From Ureibacillus xyleni (GTDB lineage: Bacteria > Bacillota > Bacilli > Bacillales_A > Planococcaceae): a stretch of DNA of 64,000 nucleotides. Positions 35,098 to 45,757 of this stretch are shown here, piece after piece (the first letter of the stretch is position 1; each line of letters begins with the position of its first letter). Both the position numbers and the translations under genes were made by a program. Location: NCBI RefSeq assembly GCF_900217795.1, contig NZ_OBMQ01000010.1, positions 1-64,000 of the forward strand, in the 5' to 3' direction. Under the pieces are notes generated by a model, which searched no databases, was not told where the DNA came from, and saw only the letters and a program-made list of their open reading frames with translations.

Positions 35098-36753
35098 ATG
35101 AAGAAAAAGAACTGGCTTTTAATGCTAATGTTACTAACTTTAACTCTAGTATTAGCAGCTTGTAACTTTGGTGGCGAAAGTGAGCCAGCTAAAGAGGAAT
35201 CAAAAGGTGGAACTGACACAACTGAAACAGCTTCAGGACCAAAAGAACTGAATTTAGTTGTTACTTCAGAGCCGCCATCAATGCACCCACAGATTGCAAC
35301 AGACAGTACTTCAAATGGGGTATTAAAAAACATTTTCGAAGGATTAACAACTTATAAAAATGGTGAAATTACTAACGCTGCTGCTGAAGATGTAAAAATT
35401 AGTGATGACCAATTAGTTTATACATTTACTTTACGTGATGCAAAATGGTCGAATGGTGATCCTGTAACAGCAGAAGATTTTAAATATGCTTGGATTTTTG
35501 CACTAACACCAGAAAATGCATCTGAATATGCATCAATTCTTTATCCAATTAAAGGTGCACAAGCTTTCAATGAAGGTAAAGGGTCTGCAGAAGAAGTAGG
35601 AATTAAAGTAGTAGACGAAAAAACGTTAGAGGTTACTTTAGAAAACCCAACTCCTTACTTCTTAGAATTAACAGCATTCAAAACATACTATCCAATTCAT
35701 AAAGCAACTGCAGAAGCAAATAAAGATTGGTCTGCTGAAGCAGGTGAAACATATGTTTCTAACGGTCCATTCGTTTTAGCTGAATGGCAACATGGTGGTT
35801 CTATGACATTAGAGAAAAATGCTAATTACTGGGATGCTGCAAATGTTGCTTTAGACAAAGTAAACATCTCAATGGTAGAGTCAGAAACAACAACTGCAAC
35901 AATGTTCGATGCGGGTGAAATCGATTTCATCGGTACACCTTTCCAAACTGTGTCACTAGATGTTATTGATCGATACAAAGAAGAAGGAATTTTAAATATT
36001 AGCGACTATGCTGCTATCTATTTGTATAAATTCAATACAACAGACAAAATTATGTCAAATGCAAATATTCGTAAAGCATTAACACTTGCAATTGATCGTC
36101 AATCTTTAATTGATAACGTTACTAAAGGTGAGCAAACACCTGCTTTAGGTATGGTACCAACTGCAATTTCTGGTTTTGAAGAAGATCGCGGATACATCAA
36201 GGATAATGACATCGAAGAAGCGAAAAAAGCTTTAGAAGCTGGTATGAAAGAACTTGGTATTACAGATGTGAAAGATTTAAATATTAAATTATCATTTAAT
36301 ACACTTGAAGCGCACTCAGCTATCGCTCAATTTATCCAAGAAGGCTGGCGTACTAACTTAGGAATCGAAGTAACACTTGATAACTCTGAATGGCAAGTAT
36401 ATCTTGACAAATTGACTAACTTAGACTTCCAAATTGGTCGCTTAGGTTGGATTGCTGACTACAATGATGCATATACTTTCCTAGAAATGTACGCATCTGC
36501 TAAAAATGGTAACAACGATACAGGTTGGGAAAACCCTGAATTTACAGCGCTTATCGACCAATCGAATAAAGAAGCAGACCCTGCAAAACGTCTAGAAATT
36601 CTAAAACAAGCAGAGTCTATTCTAATGACTGAATTCCCTGTAGCACCTATCTATTACTATACAAACCTATTTGTTAAGAAAGATTACGTTCAAGGTTTAG
36701 AGCCAGACAGACTTGGTAACATCTACCTTAAATATGTAGATATTACAAAGTAA
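35098..36753 (+). CDS. oppA: Oligopeptide ABC transporter binding lipoprotein, copy 1
   Basis: A 551-residue peptide-binding lipoprotein. The signal peptide ends at VLAAC (Cys22) and is followed by an acidic/serine linker. The family 5 solute-binding domain runs from ELNLVVTSEPPSMHPQ to the end, with WSNGDPVTAEDFKYAW typical of OppA/DppE. It captures peptides outside the membrane. GAGGGGG precedes ATG. A terminator-like hairpin separates it from oppB, likely raising its level relative to the membrane genes. It is nearly the same protein as 41078-42715. Confidence 0.92.
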   Translation: MKKKNWLLMLMLLTLTLVLAACNFGGESEPAKEESKGGTDTTETASGPKELNLVVTSEPPSMHPQIATDSTSNGVLKNIFEGLTTYKNGEITNAAAEDVKISDDQLVYTFTLRDAKWSNGDPVTAEDFKYAWIFALTPENASEYASILYPIKGAQAFNEGKGSAEEVGIKVVDEKTLEVTLENPTPYFLELTAFKTYYPIHKATAEANKDWSAEAGETYVSNGPFVLAEWQHGGSMTLEKNANYWDAANVALDKVNISMVESETTTATMFDAGEIDFIGTPFQTVSLDVIDRYKEEGILNISDYAAIYLYKFNTTDKIMSNANIRKALTLAIDRQSLIDNVTKGEQTPALGMVPTAISGFEEDRGYIKDNDIEEAKKALEAGMKELGITDVKDLNIKLSFNTLEAHSAIAQFIQEGWRTNLGIEVTLDNSEWQVYLDKLTNLDFQIGRLGWIADYNDAYTFLEMYASAKNGNNDTGWENPEFTALIDQSNKEADPAKRLEILKQAESILMTEFPVAPIYYYTNLFVKKDYVQGLEPDRLGNIYLKYVDITK

Positions 36754-36784
36754 TCTATTAACTTGAAAAAAGGTTAAGATCTTT

Positions 36785-36828
36785 AAGGCTGCTTATATCG
36801 AGTTAATCGATTTATAGCAGCCTTTTTT
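36785..36828 (+). terminator. Intra-operon attenuator hairpin after oppA copy 1
   Basis: AAGGCTGCT pairs with AGCAGCCTT, then a T run. The oppB ribosome site follows only 20 bases later, so partial read-through is expected. Confidence 0.8.
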
Positions 36829-36864
36829 ACGATTAAAATTAATAGAAAGAGGAGGGGCTAGAGA

Positions 36865-37794
36865 ATGCTAAAATATATTCTTAAAAGATTGGTTTATATA
36901 CTTATTGCTCTTTATATCATTGTCACAGCGACATTCTTTTTAATGCAATTAGCACCTGGTAGTCCATTTGCAAGTGAACGTGATTTTCCACCGCAAATAG
37001 AAGAACAATTGAATGCGAAATACGGATTGGATAATCCTTGGTATATTCAATATAAGGATTATTTAATTGACACGGTTACTTTTGATTTTGGGGAGTCTAT
37101 GAAATATAAAGGGCGTTCCACAAATGATATTATTTCAGAAAGTTTCCCAATATCCTTAACTTTAGGTATCGAAGCAATGATTTTATCTATTGGTATAGGA
37201 ATTTTATTGGGTGTAATTGCGGCACTTTACCATAATCGTACTATAGATTATCTAGCGTCTACCATTGCTGTACTGGGAATTTCGGTACCTTCATTTATAT
37301 TAGCAGGTCTGATGCAATACTTTTTAGCATTTAAATTAGATTTATTCCCAGTTAGTGGATGGAAGGGATTTATTTATAGTATATTACCTGCTTTTGCAAT
37401 CGCTATTACGCATGCAGGATTTATCGCAAAATTGACAAGATCTAGTATGCTTGAACAAAAAAGCAGCGATTATGTCAAGATGGCAAGAGCAAAAGGACTT
37501 GGAAAGTGGACAACAGTATTCCGCCATACGTTGCGAAATGCGTTACTACCTGTTGTAACATATTTAGGACCATTATCAGCAGGGGTTGTAACAGGAAGTT
37601 TTATTATTGAACAAATTTTCGCGATTCCAGGGTTAGGAAAACATTTCGTAACAAGTATTACAAATCGTGATTACACAGTTATAATGGGAACAACTGTTTT
37701 TTATTCAATTATTCTTTTATTTGCAGTACTAGTAGTAGATATTTTATATAGTGTCATTGATCCACGCATTAAATTGAAAGGAGCGAAGAAATGA
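36865..37794 (+). CDS. oppB: Oligopeptide ABC transporter permease B, copy 1
   Basis: A 309-residue permease with six helices of the OppB/DppB type. The N-terminal [26 protein letters not shown] is the family's first helix, and the coupling EAA loop reads [39 protein letters not shown] precedes ATG. It ends in a four-base overlap with oppC. Its counterpart in copy 2 (42819-43748) has the same length and differs at scattered residues. Confidence 0.92.
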   Translation: MLKYILKRLVYILIALYIIVTATFFLMQLAPGSPFASERDFPPQIEEQLNAKYGLDNPWYIQYKDYLIDTVTFDFGESMKYKGRSTNDIISESFPISLTLGIEAMILSIGIGILLGVIAALYHNRTIDYLASTIAVLGISVPSFILAGLMQYFLAFKLDLFPVSGWKGFIYSILPAFAIAITHAGFIAKLTRSSMLEQKSSDYVKMARAKGLGKWTTVFRHTLRNALLPVVTYLGPLSAGVVTGSFIIEQIFAIPGLGKHFVTSITNRDYTVIMGTTVFYSIILLFAVLVVDILYSVIDPRIKLKGAKK

Positions 37795-38726
37795 TGGGAC
37801 AAACTAAACAACAAGAAAAGATTTCACCTGAAATGTTTGAAATTGTAGGAAGTCGTACGGATGAAAATGAAAAATTAGCCGCTAAATCTGTATCGTTTTG
37901 GAAGGAAGTGTTCCTACGATTTAGTCAAAACAAATTGGCTATATTTGGTATTATCATTTTAGTGCTCGTTACGTTAATGGCCATCTTCGTTCCTTTCTTA
38001 TCACCTTATAGTTATCGAGAACAGTTAGGGATTTATAATGCGCCTCCATCTGCAGCTCACTGGTTTGGTACAGATGATTTAGGACGAGATGTATTTGTCC
38101 GTGTTTGGCAAGGGGCACGTATTTCTTTATTCATTGGTGTAACCGCTGCCATTATCGATTTAATCATTGGTGTTCTATGGGGAAGTATTTCAGGGCTTGC
38201 TGGTGGACGTGTAGATAACATTATGATGCGTATAGCAGATGTTCTTTCTGCAGTGCCTTATTTACTTGTTGTAATTATTCTCCTTGTAGTTTTACAACCT
38301 GGTTTATTGCCAATGATTATTGCCTTATCCATTACAGGGTGGATTAATATGGCTCGTATCGTTCGTGGGGAAGTGTTATCAATTAAAAATCAAGAATATG
38401 TATTGGCAGCAAGAACTCTCGGCGCAAATACATGGCATTTAATCAAAAAACATCTTATTCCAAATGCATTGGGTGCAATTTTAGTTACGATGACATTAAC
38501 AATTCCAACAGCGATTTTCACAGAATCGTTTTTAAGTTATTTAGGTTTGGGTGTACCACAACCTACAGCAAGTTGGGGAACGATGGCTTCTGAGGGGAAC
38601 AAAGCGTTAACTTCTGCACCATGGCGACTATTTTTCCCTGCAATATTTATTTCACTAACGATTTTCGCATTTAATGCAGTCGGTGATGGATTACGAGATG
38701 CACTTGATCCGAAATTACGTAAATAA
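37791..38726 (+). CDS. oppC: Oligopeptide ABC transporter permease C, copy 1
   Basis: A 311-residue permease of the OppC/DppC type. A cytoplasmic N-terminus leads to helix 1 ([26 protein letters not shown]), and the EAA loop [29 protein letters not shown] contacts the ATPases. AAAGGAG lies seven bases before the ATG, which overlaps the oppB stop. It forms the channel together with OppB. Confidence 0.92.
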   Translation: MMGQTKQQEKISPEMFEIVGSRTDENEKLAAKSVSFWKEVFLRFSQNKLAIFGIIILVLVTLMAIFVPFLSPYSYREQLGIYNAPPSAAHWFGTDDLGRDVFVRVWQGARISLFIGVTAAIIDLIIGVLWGSISGLAGGRVDNIMMRIADVLSAVPYLLVVIILLVVLQPGLLPMIIALSITGWINMARIVRGEVLSIKNQEYVLAARTLGANTWHLIKKHLIPNALGAILVTMTLTIPTAIFTESFLSYLGLGVPQPTASWGTMASEGNKALTSAPWRLFFPAIFISLTIFAFNAVGDGLRDALDPKLRK

Positions 38727-38740
38727 AAGAGGTGAATGAG

Positions 38741-39793
38741 ATGCGTAAAAAATTGTTAGAAGTAAATAATTTGAAAATTAACTTTAAAACTTATGCAGGA
38801 ATTGTTCAAGCTGTTCGTGGGGTTAACTTTGATTTATATGAAGGCGAAACGTTGGCTATCGTAGGTGAGTCTGGTTCAGGGAAAAGTGTGACGAGTAATG
38901 CCATTATGAAGCTTATTCCACAGCCACCTGGTATTTATGCGGAAGGTCAAATTTTATTCGATGGAAAAGACATAGTTCCGTTAACTGAAAAAGAGATGTC
39001 TAAGGTGCGAGGAAATGACATTGCGATGATTTTCCAAGATCCGATGACCGCATTAAATCCCACGATGCGTGTAGGAAAGCAAATTACAGAAGTGATTTTA
39101 AAACATAAAAAAGTATCGAGTGCAGATGCGAAGGCGAGAGCATTAAAACTATTAGAACTGGTCGGAATTCCAATGCCTGAGAAGCGCTTCCGTCAATATC
39201 CGCATGAGTTTAGTGGTGGGATGCGTCAACGTGTAGTTATCGCGATTGCTCTAGCAGCGGATCCAAAACTTTTAATTGCAGATGAGCCAACAACAGCACT
39301 TGATGTAACGATTCAAGCACAAATTTTAGAGCTAATGAAGGATATTCAAAAGAAGCGTAATACTTCTATTATTTTTATTACTCATGATTTAGGTGTTGTT
39401 GCCAATGTAGCTGACCGGGTAGCGGTTATGTATGCGGGCCAAATTGTAGAGTATGGAACAGTAAATGATATTTTCTATAACCCTAAACACCCATATACAT
39501 GGGGATTACTTGGTTCTATGCCGGATTTAAAAAATGATGTGAAAGAAGCGTTACGAACAATCCCTGGATCACCACCAGATTTAACACAACCACCAAAAGG
39601 GGATGCCTTTGCACCGAGAAATGAATTTGCTTTAGCAATCGATTACGAAATGGAACCACCAATGTTTCAAGTGTCAGATACACATTTTGCAAAAACATGG
39701 TTATTACATCCAGATGCTCCGAAAGTAGAAGTGCCAGAATCAATTTCACGTAGAATTGAAGGCTATTTGAAGGAGGCGCATGAAAATGGCTAA
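38741..39793 (+). CDS. oppD: Oligopeptide ABC transporter ATPase D, copy 1
   Basis: A 350-residue ATPase: Walker A GESGSGKS, signature FSGGMRQRVVIAIALA, Walker B KLLIADEPTTALDVT, and the C-terminal oligopeptide-transporter extension (MPDLKNDVKEALRTIPGSPPDL). I start at ATG 38741 with GAGGTGA five bases upstream; GTG at 38732 lies within that ribosome site. It overlaps the oppF start by a few bases. Confidence 0.92.
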   Translation: MRKKLLEVNNLKINFKTYAGIVQAVRGVNFDLYEGETLAIVGESGSGKSVTSNAIMKLIPQPPGIYAEGQILFDGKDIVPLTEKEMSKVRGNDIAMIFQDPMTALNPTMRVGKQITEVILKHKKVSSADAKARALKLLELVGIPMPEKRFRQYPHEFSGGMRQRVVIAIALAADPKLLIADEPTTALDVTIQAQILELMKDIQKKRNTSIIFITHDLGVVANVADRVAVMYAGQIVEYGTVNDIFYNPKHPYTWGLLGSMPDLKNDVKEALRTIPGSPPDLTQPPKGDAFAPRNEFALAIDYEMEPPMFQVSDTHFAKTWLLHPDAPKVEVPESISRRIEGYLKEAHENG

Positions 39794-40694
39794 AAAATTA
39801 CTTGAAGTAAAGAACTTAAAACAATACTTTGGCGCTTCTAACAATCCAATCAAAGCAGTTGATGGAATTAGTTTCGATATTTATGAAGGGGAAACGTTAG
39901 GCTTAGTAGGTGAGTCCGGTTGCGGAAAGTCCACAACAGGCAGATCCATCATTCGCCTTTATGATATAACAGATGGTGAAATACTTTTCAACGGAAAAAA
40001 TATTCATGCATCTAAATCTCGTAAAGAAATGAAAGCGTTTAACCGAGATATGCAAATGATTTTCCAAGATCCATATGCTTCACTTAATCCCCGTATGACG
40101 GCAGGAGAGATAATAAGTGAAGGCTTTGACATCCATGGTCTATATAAAGATAAAAAAGAAAGACAAGAGCGGATAGCTGAATTATTAGAAGCAGTTGGTT
40201 TAAATCGAGAACATGCAAACCGTTACGCTCATGAATTTTCAGGTGGGCAACGTCAAAGGATTGGTATTGCAAGAGCGTTAAGTTTGAATCCGAGTTTTAT
40301 TATTGCAGATGAACCGATTTCAGCCTTGGATGTGTCTATCCAAGCGCAAGTTGTGAATCTTTTGAAGAAGCTACAAAAGGAACGAAATTTAACATATTTG
40401 TTTATTGCCCATGATTTATCGATGGTGAAATATATCAGTGATCGTATTGCAGTAATGTATCGAGGGAAAGTGGTGGAATTGGGGACGTCAGATGAGATTT
40501 ATCATCATCCTATTCATCCGTATACAAAATCTCTTTTATCGGCAGTTCCTTTGCCAGATCCACTTACTGAAAGAATCCGTCAAAGAATTCCGTATGTACA
40601 TGAGGAATCTGACAATACAGCTACATTGCACGAAGTAAAACCTGGACATTTTGTCTATGGTACGGAAAGTCAAATAACTAAGTGGAATAAATAA
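39786..40694 (+). CDS. oppF: Oligopeptide ABC transporter ATPase F, copy 1
   Basis: A 302-residue ATPase: Walker [11 protein letters not shown], signature [16 protein letters not shown], Walker [15 protein letters not shown], and the C-terminal [19 protein letters not shown] extension typical of OppF. ATG 39786 lies nine bases after AGGAGG, and the equivalent residue is the start in copy 2; ATG 39780 is an alternative. It is the last gene of the first opp operon, closed by a strong terminator. Confidence 0.92.
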   Translation: MAKKLLEVKNLKQYFGASNNPIKAVDGISFDIYEGETLGLVGESGCGKSTTGRSIIRLYDITDGEILFNGKNIHASKSRKEMKAFNRDMQMIFQDPYASLNPRMTAGEIISEGFDIHGLYKDKKERQERIAELLEAVGLNREHANRYAHEFSGGQRQRIGIARALSLNPSFIIADEPISALDVSIQAQVVNLLKKLQKERNLTYLFIAHDLSMVKYISDRIAVMYRGKVVELGTSDEIYHHPIHPYTKSLLSAVPLPDPLTERIRQRIPYVHEESDNTATLHEVKPGHFVYGTESQITKWNK

Positions 40695-40706
40695 TGTATC
40701 CGAAAA

Positions 40707-40737
40707 AGCACAACATTTAATTGTTGTGTTTTTTTCT
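40707..40737 (+). terminator. Terminator of opp operon copy 1
   Basis: CACAACA pairs with TGTTGTG, followed by seven T. Confidence 0.9.
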
Positions 40738-40993
40738 GTTTAATCAACGGTTCATCATTTATGCACCAACAAGTTGAGTGGAGGGTACGCATTATCAGAA
40801 TATTGATATAATATTTTATTTATATAATTTTGTAAATTATTAACATATAATTATTTGTGAAAAATGAATGTAAAAAGTAATTATTTTACAAGGTTTTTCG
40901 TATTATTGTTGGAAAATATTAATATATCAGAAAAATTGCTTTTTTGTTTATTTACTATTAACTTTTTGTTAATATAATAATTGTTAATGGCTC

Positions 40994-41038
40994 AGTATTC
41001 AGAAAGTTGAAATTTACCAGCAAAATTTTCTGAAAAAT
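40994..41038. promoter_or_regulatory. Two CodY-like boxes before opp copy 2
   Basis: AGTATTCAGAAAGTT (40994-41008, three mismatches to the CodY consensus) and AATTTTCTGAAAAAT (41024-41038, one mismatch) lie exactly 30 bases apart, ending 40 bases before the second oppA. The rest of 40738-41077 is AT-rich non-coding sequence. Confidence 0.65.
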
Positions 41039-41077
41039 GGGAAATATATATTAACGAAAAAGTTAGGGGGATTTTAT

Positions 41078-42715
41078 ATGAAGAAAAAGAATTTTCTCCT
41101 TCTTACGCTGTTACTAGCTTTATCTGTAGTATTAGCTGCTTGTAACTTCGGAGGGGAAGAAGAGGATAAGAGTGCCTCAAAGGAAAAAGATGGGGAAGGC
41201 TCAAAAGAAATCAATTTAGTAATTGCTTCTGAACCACCATCATTACATCCTGGACTAGCTACTGATAGTACATCAGGAGTGATTTTACAAAACGTGTTTG
41301 AAGGTTTAACAACTAGAAAAGACGGTGAAATCCAAAATGCCGCTGCTGAAGATGTAAAAATTAGCGACGACCAACTGACTTATACGTTCACTTTACGTGA
41401 TTCAAAATGGTCAAATGGTGATGCTGTAACAGCTTCAGACTTTGAATATGCATGGAAATGGGCTTTAAATCCTGCAAATGCTTCTGAATATGCTTCTATT
41501 CTTTACCCTATTAAAGGAGCTCAAGCTTATAACTTAGGTGAAGGATCAGAAGAAGATTTAGGAATTAAAGTAGTTGACGAAAAAACGTTAGAAGTAACAT
41601 TGGAAAATCCAACTCCATACTTCTTAGAATTAACAGCATTTAAAACATACTTCCCAATTCACAAAGCAACAGCTGAAGCAAACGACACTTGGTATGCTGA
41701 AGCTGGAGAAACTTATGTAACAAATGGTCCATTCAAATTAACGGATTGGCAACATGGTGGTTCAGTTACATTAGAAAAAAGCGAAAATTATTGGGATGCA
41801 AAAAATGTTGCTTTAAACAAAGTAAATATTTCAATGGTTGAGTCTGAAACAACTACAGTTACAATGTTTGACGCTGGGGAAATTGATTTCTTAGGTGCTC
41901 CATTTGGAACAGTTGCTCTTGATGCAATTGATCGTTATAACGAAGAAGGTATTTTAAATATCGAGCCTTATTCTGCAATTTATTGGTACAAATTCAATAC
42001 AACTGGTGAATTCACTTCAAATGTTAACATCCGTAAAGCGTTAACTCTAGCAGTTGACCGTCAAGGCTTAATTGAAAACATTACAAAAGGTGAACAAACA
42101 CCTGCTTTAGGTATGGTTCCTAACGCTGTTGAAGGATTTGAAGATGCTACTGGTTACTTCGAAGATAATGATATCGAAGGAGCAAAAGCAGCACTAGAAG
42201 CTGGTATGAAAGAACTTGGAATTTCTGATCCAAGTGAAATTGAAATTGGTATTTCTATTAACACAAGTGAAGCCCATTCTGCTATTGCACAACACATTCA
42301 GGAAAGCTGGGTTAAAAACTTAGGTATTAATGTAACGATTGATAACTCAGAATGGCAAGTATTCTTAGATAAATTAACTGCTTTAGATTTTGATACTGCT
42401 CGTATGGGTTGGATTGCTGACTACAACGATGCATATTCATTCTTAGAACAATTTGATTCTGCAGAAAATGGTAACAACGATACAGGTTGGGAAAATGCTG
42501 AGTATGCATCTTTATTACAACAATCTGCAAAAGAAACAGATCCTGCAAAACGAATTGAACTGTTAAAACAAGCAGAAAAAATTGCTATGACAGAATTCCC
42601 TGTTGCACCAATTTACTACTACACAAACCTTTCAGTTAAGAAAGATTACGTTGAAAACATGGCTCCAGATCAACTGGGTAATGTTTACTTAAAATATGTA
42701 GATATTAAAAAATAA
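41078..42715 (+). CDS. oppA: Oligopeptide ABC transporter binding lipoprotein, copy 2
   Basis: A 545-residue paralogue of 35098-36753: lipobox VLAAC followed by NFGGEEEDK, then the family 5 binding domain (INLVIASEPPSLHPGLATDSTSG onward). Most residues are shared with copy 1; differences cluster in the linker after the lipobox and in parts of the ligand lobe (for example FLGAPFGTVALDAIDRYN versus FIGTPFQTVSLDVIDRYK), so peptide preference could differ. It begins the second opp operon. GGGGG lies about eight bases before ATG. Confidence 0.92.
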   Translation: MKKKNFLLLTLLLALSVVLAACNFGGEEEDKSASKEKDGEGSKEINLVIASEPPSLHPGLATDSTSGVILQNVFEGLTTRKDGEIQNAAAEDVKISDDQLTYTFTLRDSKWSNGDAVTASDFEYAWKWALNPANASEYASILYPIKGAQAYNLGEGSEEDLGIKVVDEKTLEVTLENPTPYFLELTAFKTYFPIHKATAEANDTWYAEAGETYVTNGPFKLTDWQHGGSVTLEKSENYWDAKNVALNKVNISMVESETTTVTMFDAGEIDFLGAPFGTVALDAIDRYNEEGILNIEPYSAIYWYKFNTTGEFTSNVNIRKALTLAVDRQGLIENITKGEQTPALGMVPNAVEGFEDATGYFEDNDIEGAKAALEAGMKELGISDPSEIEIGISINTSEAHSAIAQHIQESWVKNLGINVTIDNSEWQVFLDKLTALDFDTARMGWIADYNDAYSFLEQFDSAENGNNDTGWENAEYASLLQQSAKETDPAKRIELLKQAEKIAMTEFPVAPIYYYTNLSVKKDYVENMAPDQLGNVYLKYVDIKK

Positions 42716-42736
42716 TTAACAGCTCTGTAATGGTAC

Positions 42737-42781
42737 AAAAGCTGCTTCGATCGATGACAATTCGATTTTAAGCAGCTTTTT
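42737..42781 (+). terminator. Intra-operon attenuator hairpin after oppA copy 2
   Basis: AAAAGCTGCTT pairs with AAGCAGCTTTT. It stands at the same place as the hairpin of copy 1, but stem and loop sequences differ. Confidence 0.8.
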
Positions 42782-42818
42782 GTACTTATTAGATTTCTAT
42801 TATAAGGAGGGGACCATT

Positions 42819-43748
42819 TTGCTAAAATATATTTTTAAAAGATTAGTATATATTTTGATTGCTCTGTACATTATCGTAACTGCAACTTTCTTCTTAATTC
42901 AATTGGCACCTGGTAGTCCCTTTGCAAGTGAGCGTGATTTCCCGCCGCAAATTGAAGCACAATTAAATGCTAAATATGGATTAGATAATCCTTGGTACGT
43001 TCAATATAAGGATTATTTAATCGATACTGTGACATTTGATTTTGGAGAATCAATGAAATATAAAGGTCGTTCAACAAATGATATTATTGCGGAAAGTTTC
43101 CCGATTTCATTAACATTAGGAATTGAAGCAATGCTCATATCTGTTGGTTTAGGGATATTATTAGGAGTTATTGCAGCACTGTACCATAATCGTTTTCCTG
43201 ATTATTTATCATCGACAATTGCTGTATTAGGTATTTCTGTTCCTTCATTTATTCTAGCTGGATTAATGCAATATTTCTTAGCGTTTAAGTTAGATTTATT
43301 CCCGGTTAGTGGTTGGAAAGGTTTCTCCTATAGTATTTTACCTGCCACTGCAATTGCCATTACACATGCAGGTTTTATTGCAAAGTTGACACGTTCTAGT
43401 ATGTTAGAGCAAAGTAGCAGTGATTATGTCAAAATGGCAAGGGCAAAAGGACTTGGAAAATGGACAACTGTATTTAAACATACATTACGAAATGCCTTAC
43501 TACCTGTAGTTACATATTTAGGTCCACTAACAGCAGGGGTAGTAACAGGTAGTTTCATTATTGAACAAATTTTTGCCATCCCAGGATTAGGAAAACATTT
43601 CGTTACGAGTATTACAAACCGTGACTATACAGTAATCATGGGAACTACTGTTTTCTATTCCATTATCCTTTTATTTGCCGTATTAATTGTAGATATTTTA
43701 TATAGTGTAATTGACCCAAGAATTAAATTGAAAGGAGCGAAAAAGTAA
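42819..43748 (+). CDS. oppB: Oligopeptide ABC transporter permease B, copy 2
   Basis: A 309-residue permease, the same length as copy 1. The start is TTG at 42819 (AAGGAGGGG six bases upstream), which gives [13 protein letters not shown], matching [13 protein letters not shown] of copy 1; the longer open frame from 42780 runs through the attenuator and ribosome site and should be rejected. TAATG couples it to oppC. A TTG start instead of ATG may lower expression relative to copy 1. Confidence 0.92.
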   Translation: MLKYIFKRLVYILIALYIIVTATFFLIQLAPGSPFASERDFPPQIEAQLNAKYGLDNPWYVQYKDYLIDTVTFDFGESMKYKGRSTNDIIAESFPISLTLGIEAMLISVGLGILLGVIAALYHNRFPDYLSSTIAVLGISVPSFILAGLMQYFLAFKLDLFPVSGWKGFSYSILPATAIAITHAGFIAKLTRSSMLEQSSSDYVKMARAKGLGKWTTVFKHTLRNALLPVVTYLGPLTAGVVTGSFIIEQIFAIPGLGKHFVTSITNRDYTVIMGTTVFYSIILLFAVLIVDILYSVIDPRIKLKGAKK

Positions 43749-44683
43749 TGACACAACAACATCAACAATTTGATAAGATTTCACCTGACAAGTTTAAAAT
43801 TGTCGGTGTTCGTACAGATGAAAGTGAAAAATTGGCTGATAAATCCGTGTCGTTTTGGAAAGAAGTAATGCTTCGCTTCTCTCAAAATAAATTAGCGATT
43901 GTCGGTATAATCATTTTAATTATCGTCGTGTTAATGGCAATATTTGTGCCAGTATTTTCACCTTATAGTTACCGTGAACAATTAGGAATTTACAATGCGC
44001 CTCCATCTGCCGCTCACTGGTTTGGAACTGATGATTTAGGCCGTGACATTTTTGTTCGTGTATGGCAAGGAGCACGTATTTCCCTATTCATCGGAATTAC
44101 TGCAGCGATCATCGATTTAATCATTGGGGTTTTGTGGGGAAGTATTTCAGGTTTAGCTGGAGGACGCGTTGACAATATTATGATGCGTATTGCAGACATT
44201 TTATCAGCTGTTCCATATTTATTAGTAGTTATCATTTTATTAGTAGTTTTAAAACCAGGTTTAATTCCTATGATTATCGCTTTATCGATTACAGGTTGGG
44301 TAAACATGGCACGTATCGTTCGTGGACAAGTGCTATCAATAAAAAGTCAAGAATTCGTATTAGCTGCTAGAACATTAGGAGCAAATACATGGCATTTAAT
44401 TATTCGCCATTTAGTTCCCAATGCTTTAGGTGCAATTTTAGTTACAATGACATTAACAATTCCTTCTGCGATTTTCACAGAATCATTCTTAAGTTATTTA
44501 GGGCTAGGCGTACCACAGCCAACAGCGAGTTGGGGAACAATGGCTTCTGAAGGGAATAAAGCATTAACTTCAGCACCGTGGCGTTTATTCTTCCCAGCAT
44601 TGTTCATTTCGTTAACAATTTTCGCGTTCAATGCGGTTGGAGACGGTTTACGAGATGCACTTGATCCTAAATTACGTAAATAG
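43748..44683 (+). CDS. oppC: Oligopeptide ABC transporter permease C, copy 2
   Basis: A 311-residue permease nearly matching 37791-38726. Helix 1 and the EAA loop ([29 protein letters not shown]) are intact. It starts at the TAATG overlap with oppB after GAAAGGAG. Differences from copy 1 are mostly conservative and synonymous sites have diverged widely, so this is not a recent duplication. Confidence 0.92.
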   Translation: MTQQHQQFDKISPDKFKIVGVRTDESEKLADKSVSFWKEVMLRFSQNKLAIVGIIILIIVVLMAIFVPVFSPYSYREQLGIYNAPPSAAHWFGTDDLGRDIFVRVWQGARISLFIGITAAIIDLIIGVLWGSISGLAGGRVDNIMMRIADILSAVPYLLVVIILLVVLKPGLIPMIIALSITGWVNMARIVRGQVLSIKSQEFVLAARTLGANTWHLIIRHLVPNALGAILVTMTLTIPSAIFTESFLSYLGLGVPQPTASWGTMASEGNKALTSAPWRLFFPALFISLTIFAFNAVGDGLRDALDPKLRK

Positions 44684-44698
44684 AAGAAGGTGAAAATG

Positions 44699-45757
44699 AT
44701 GAAAAAGAAATTACTAGAAGTTAATGACTTACAAATTAACTTCAAAACATATGCAGGAATCGTTCAAGCTGTACGTGGTGTTAGTTTTGACCTTTACGAA
44801 GGAGAGACCCTTGCGATTGTTGGTGAATCAGGTTCGGGAAAAAGTGTAACAAGTAACGCGATTATGAAACTCATTCCGCAACCGCCAGGAATTTATGCAG
44901 GTGGAGAAATTCTGTTTGATGGCCGTGATATTGTCCCACTTACAGAAAAAGAAATGTCGAAGGTTCGAGGAAATGAAATTGCGATGATTTTCCAAGATCC
45001 AATGACAGCGCTTAACCCTACGATGCGTGTAGGAAAGCAAATAACAGAAGTAATTCTAAAACATAACAAGAAAGTAACAAGCGCTGAAGCAAAAGAACGT
45101 GCAATTAAATTATTAGATCTTGTTGGTATTCCAATGCCTGAAAAACGGTTCCGTCAATATCCTCATGAGTTTAGTGGTGGGATGCGTCAGCGTGTTGTAA
45201 TTGCCATTGCATTAGCAGCAGATCCAAAACTACTAATTGCCGATGAACCAACAACAGCTCTAGACGTAACAATTCAAGCGCAAATTTTAGAATTGATGAA
45301 GGATATTCAAAAGAAACGAAACACTTCGATTATCTTTATTACTCATGATTTAGGTGTTGTAGCAAATGTTGCTGATCGGGTAGCAGTTATGTATGCTGGT
45401 CAAATTGTGGAGTATGGTACTGTAAATGATATATTCTATAACCCAAGACATCCTTATACGTGGGGTCTATTAGGTTCGATGCCTGACTTGAAAAATAATG
45501 AAAAAGAAGAATTGCGCACTATTCCAGGGTCACCACCTGATTTAATTCACCCACCAAAAGGGGACGCTTTTGCAGCAAGAAATGAATTTGCCCTTGCGAT
45601 TGATTATGAAAAAGAACCACCAATGTTTAAAATTTCCGACACACATTATGCGAAAACTTGGCTCTTGCATCCAGACGCACCGCAAATTCCGATTCCAGAT
45701 GCAATCCAAAAAAGAATTCAAGGCTATTTAGAGGAGGCTGAAAATAGTGGCAAATAA
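44699..45757 (+). CDS. oppD: Oligopeptide ABC transporter ATPase D, copy 2
   Basis: A 352-residue ATPase with intact Walker A (GESGSGKS), signature (FSGGMRQRVVIAIALA) and Walker B (LLIADEPTTALD). I place the start at ATG 44699, which aligns with MRKKLLEVNNLK of copy 1; ATG 44696 and GTG 44690 are alternatives. AAGAAGGTGA precedes it. It overlaps oppF by 11 bases. Confidence 0.92.
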   Translation: MKKKLLEVNDLQINFKTYAGIVQAVRGVSFDLYEGETLAIVGESGSGKSVTSNAIMKLIPQPPGIYAGGEILFDGRDIVPLTEKEMSKVRGNEIAMIFQDPMTALNPTMRVGKQITEVILKHNKKVTSAEAKERAIKLLDLVGIPMPEKRFRQYPHEFSGGMRQRVVIAIALAADPKLLIADEPTTALDVTIQAQILELMKDIQKKRNTSIIFITHDLGVVANVADRVAVMYAGQIVEYGTVNDIFYNPRHPYTWGLLGSMPDLKNNEKEELRTIPGSPPDLIHPPKGDAFAARNEFALAIDYEKEPPMFKISDTHYAKTWLLHPDAPQIPIPDAIQKRIQGYLEEAENSGK

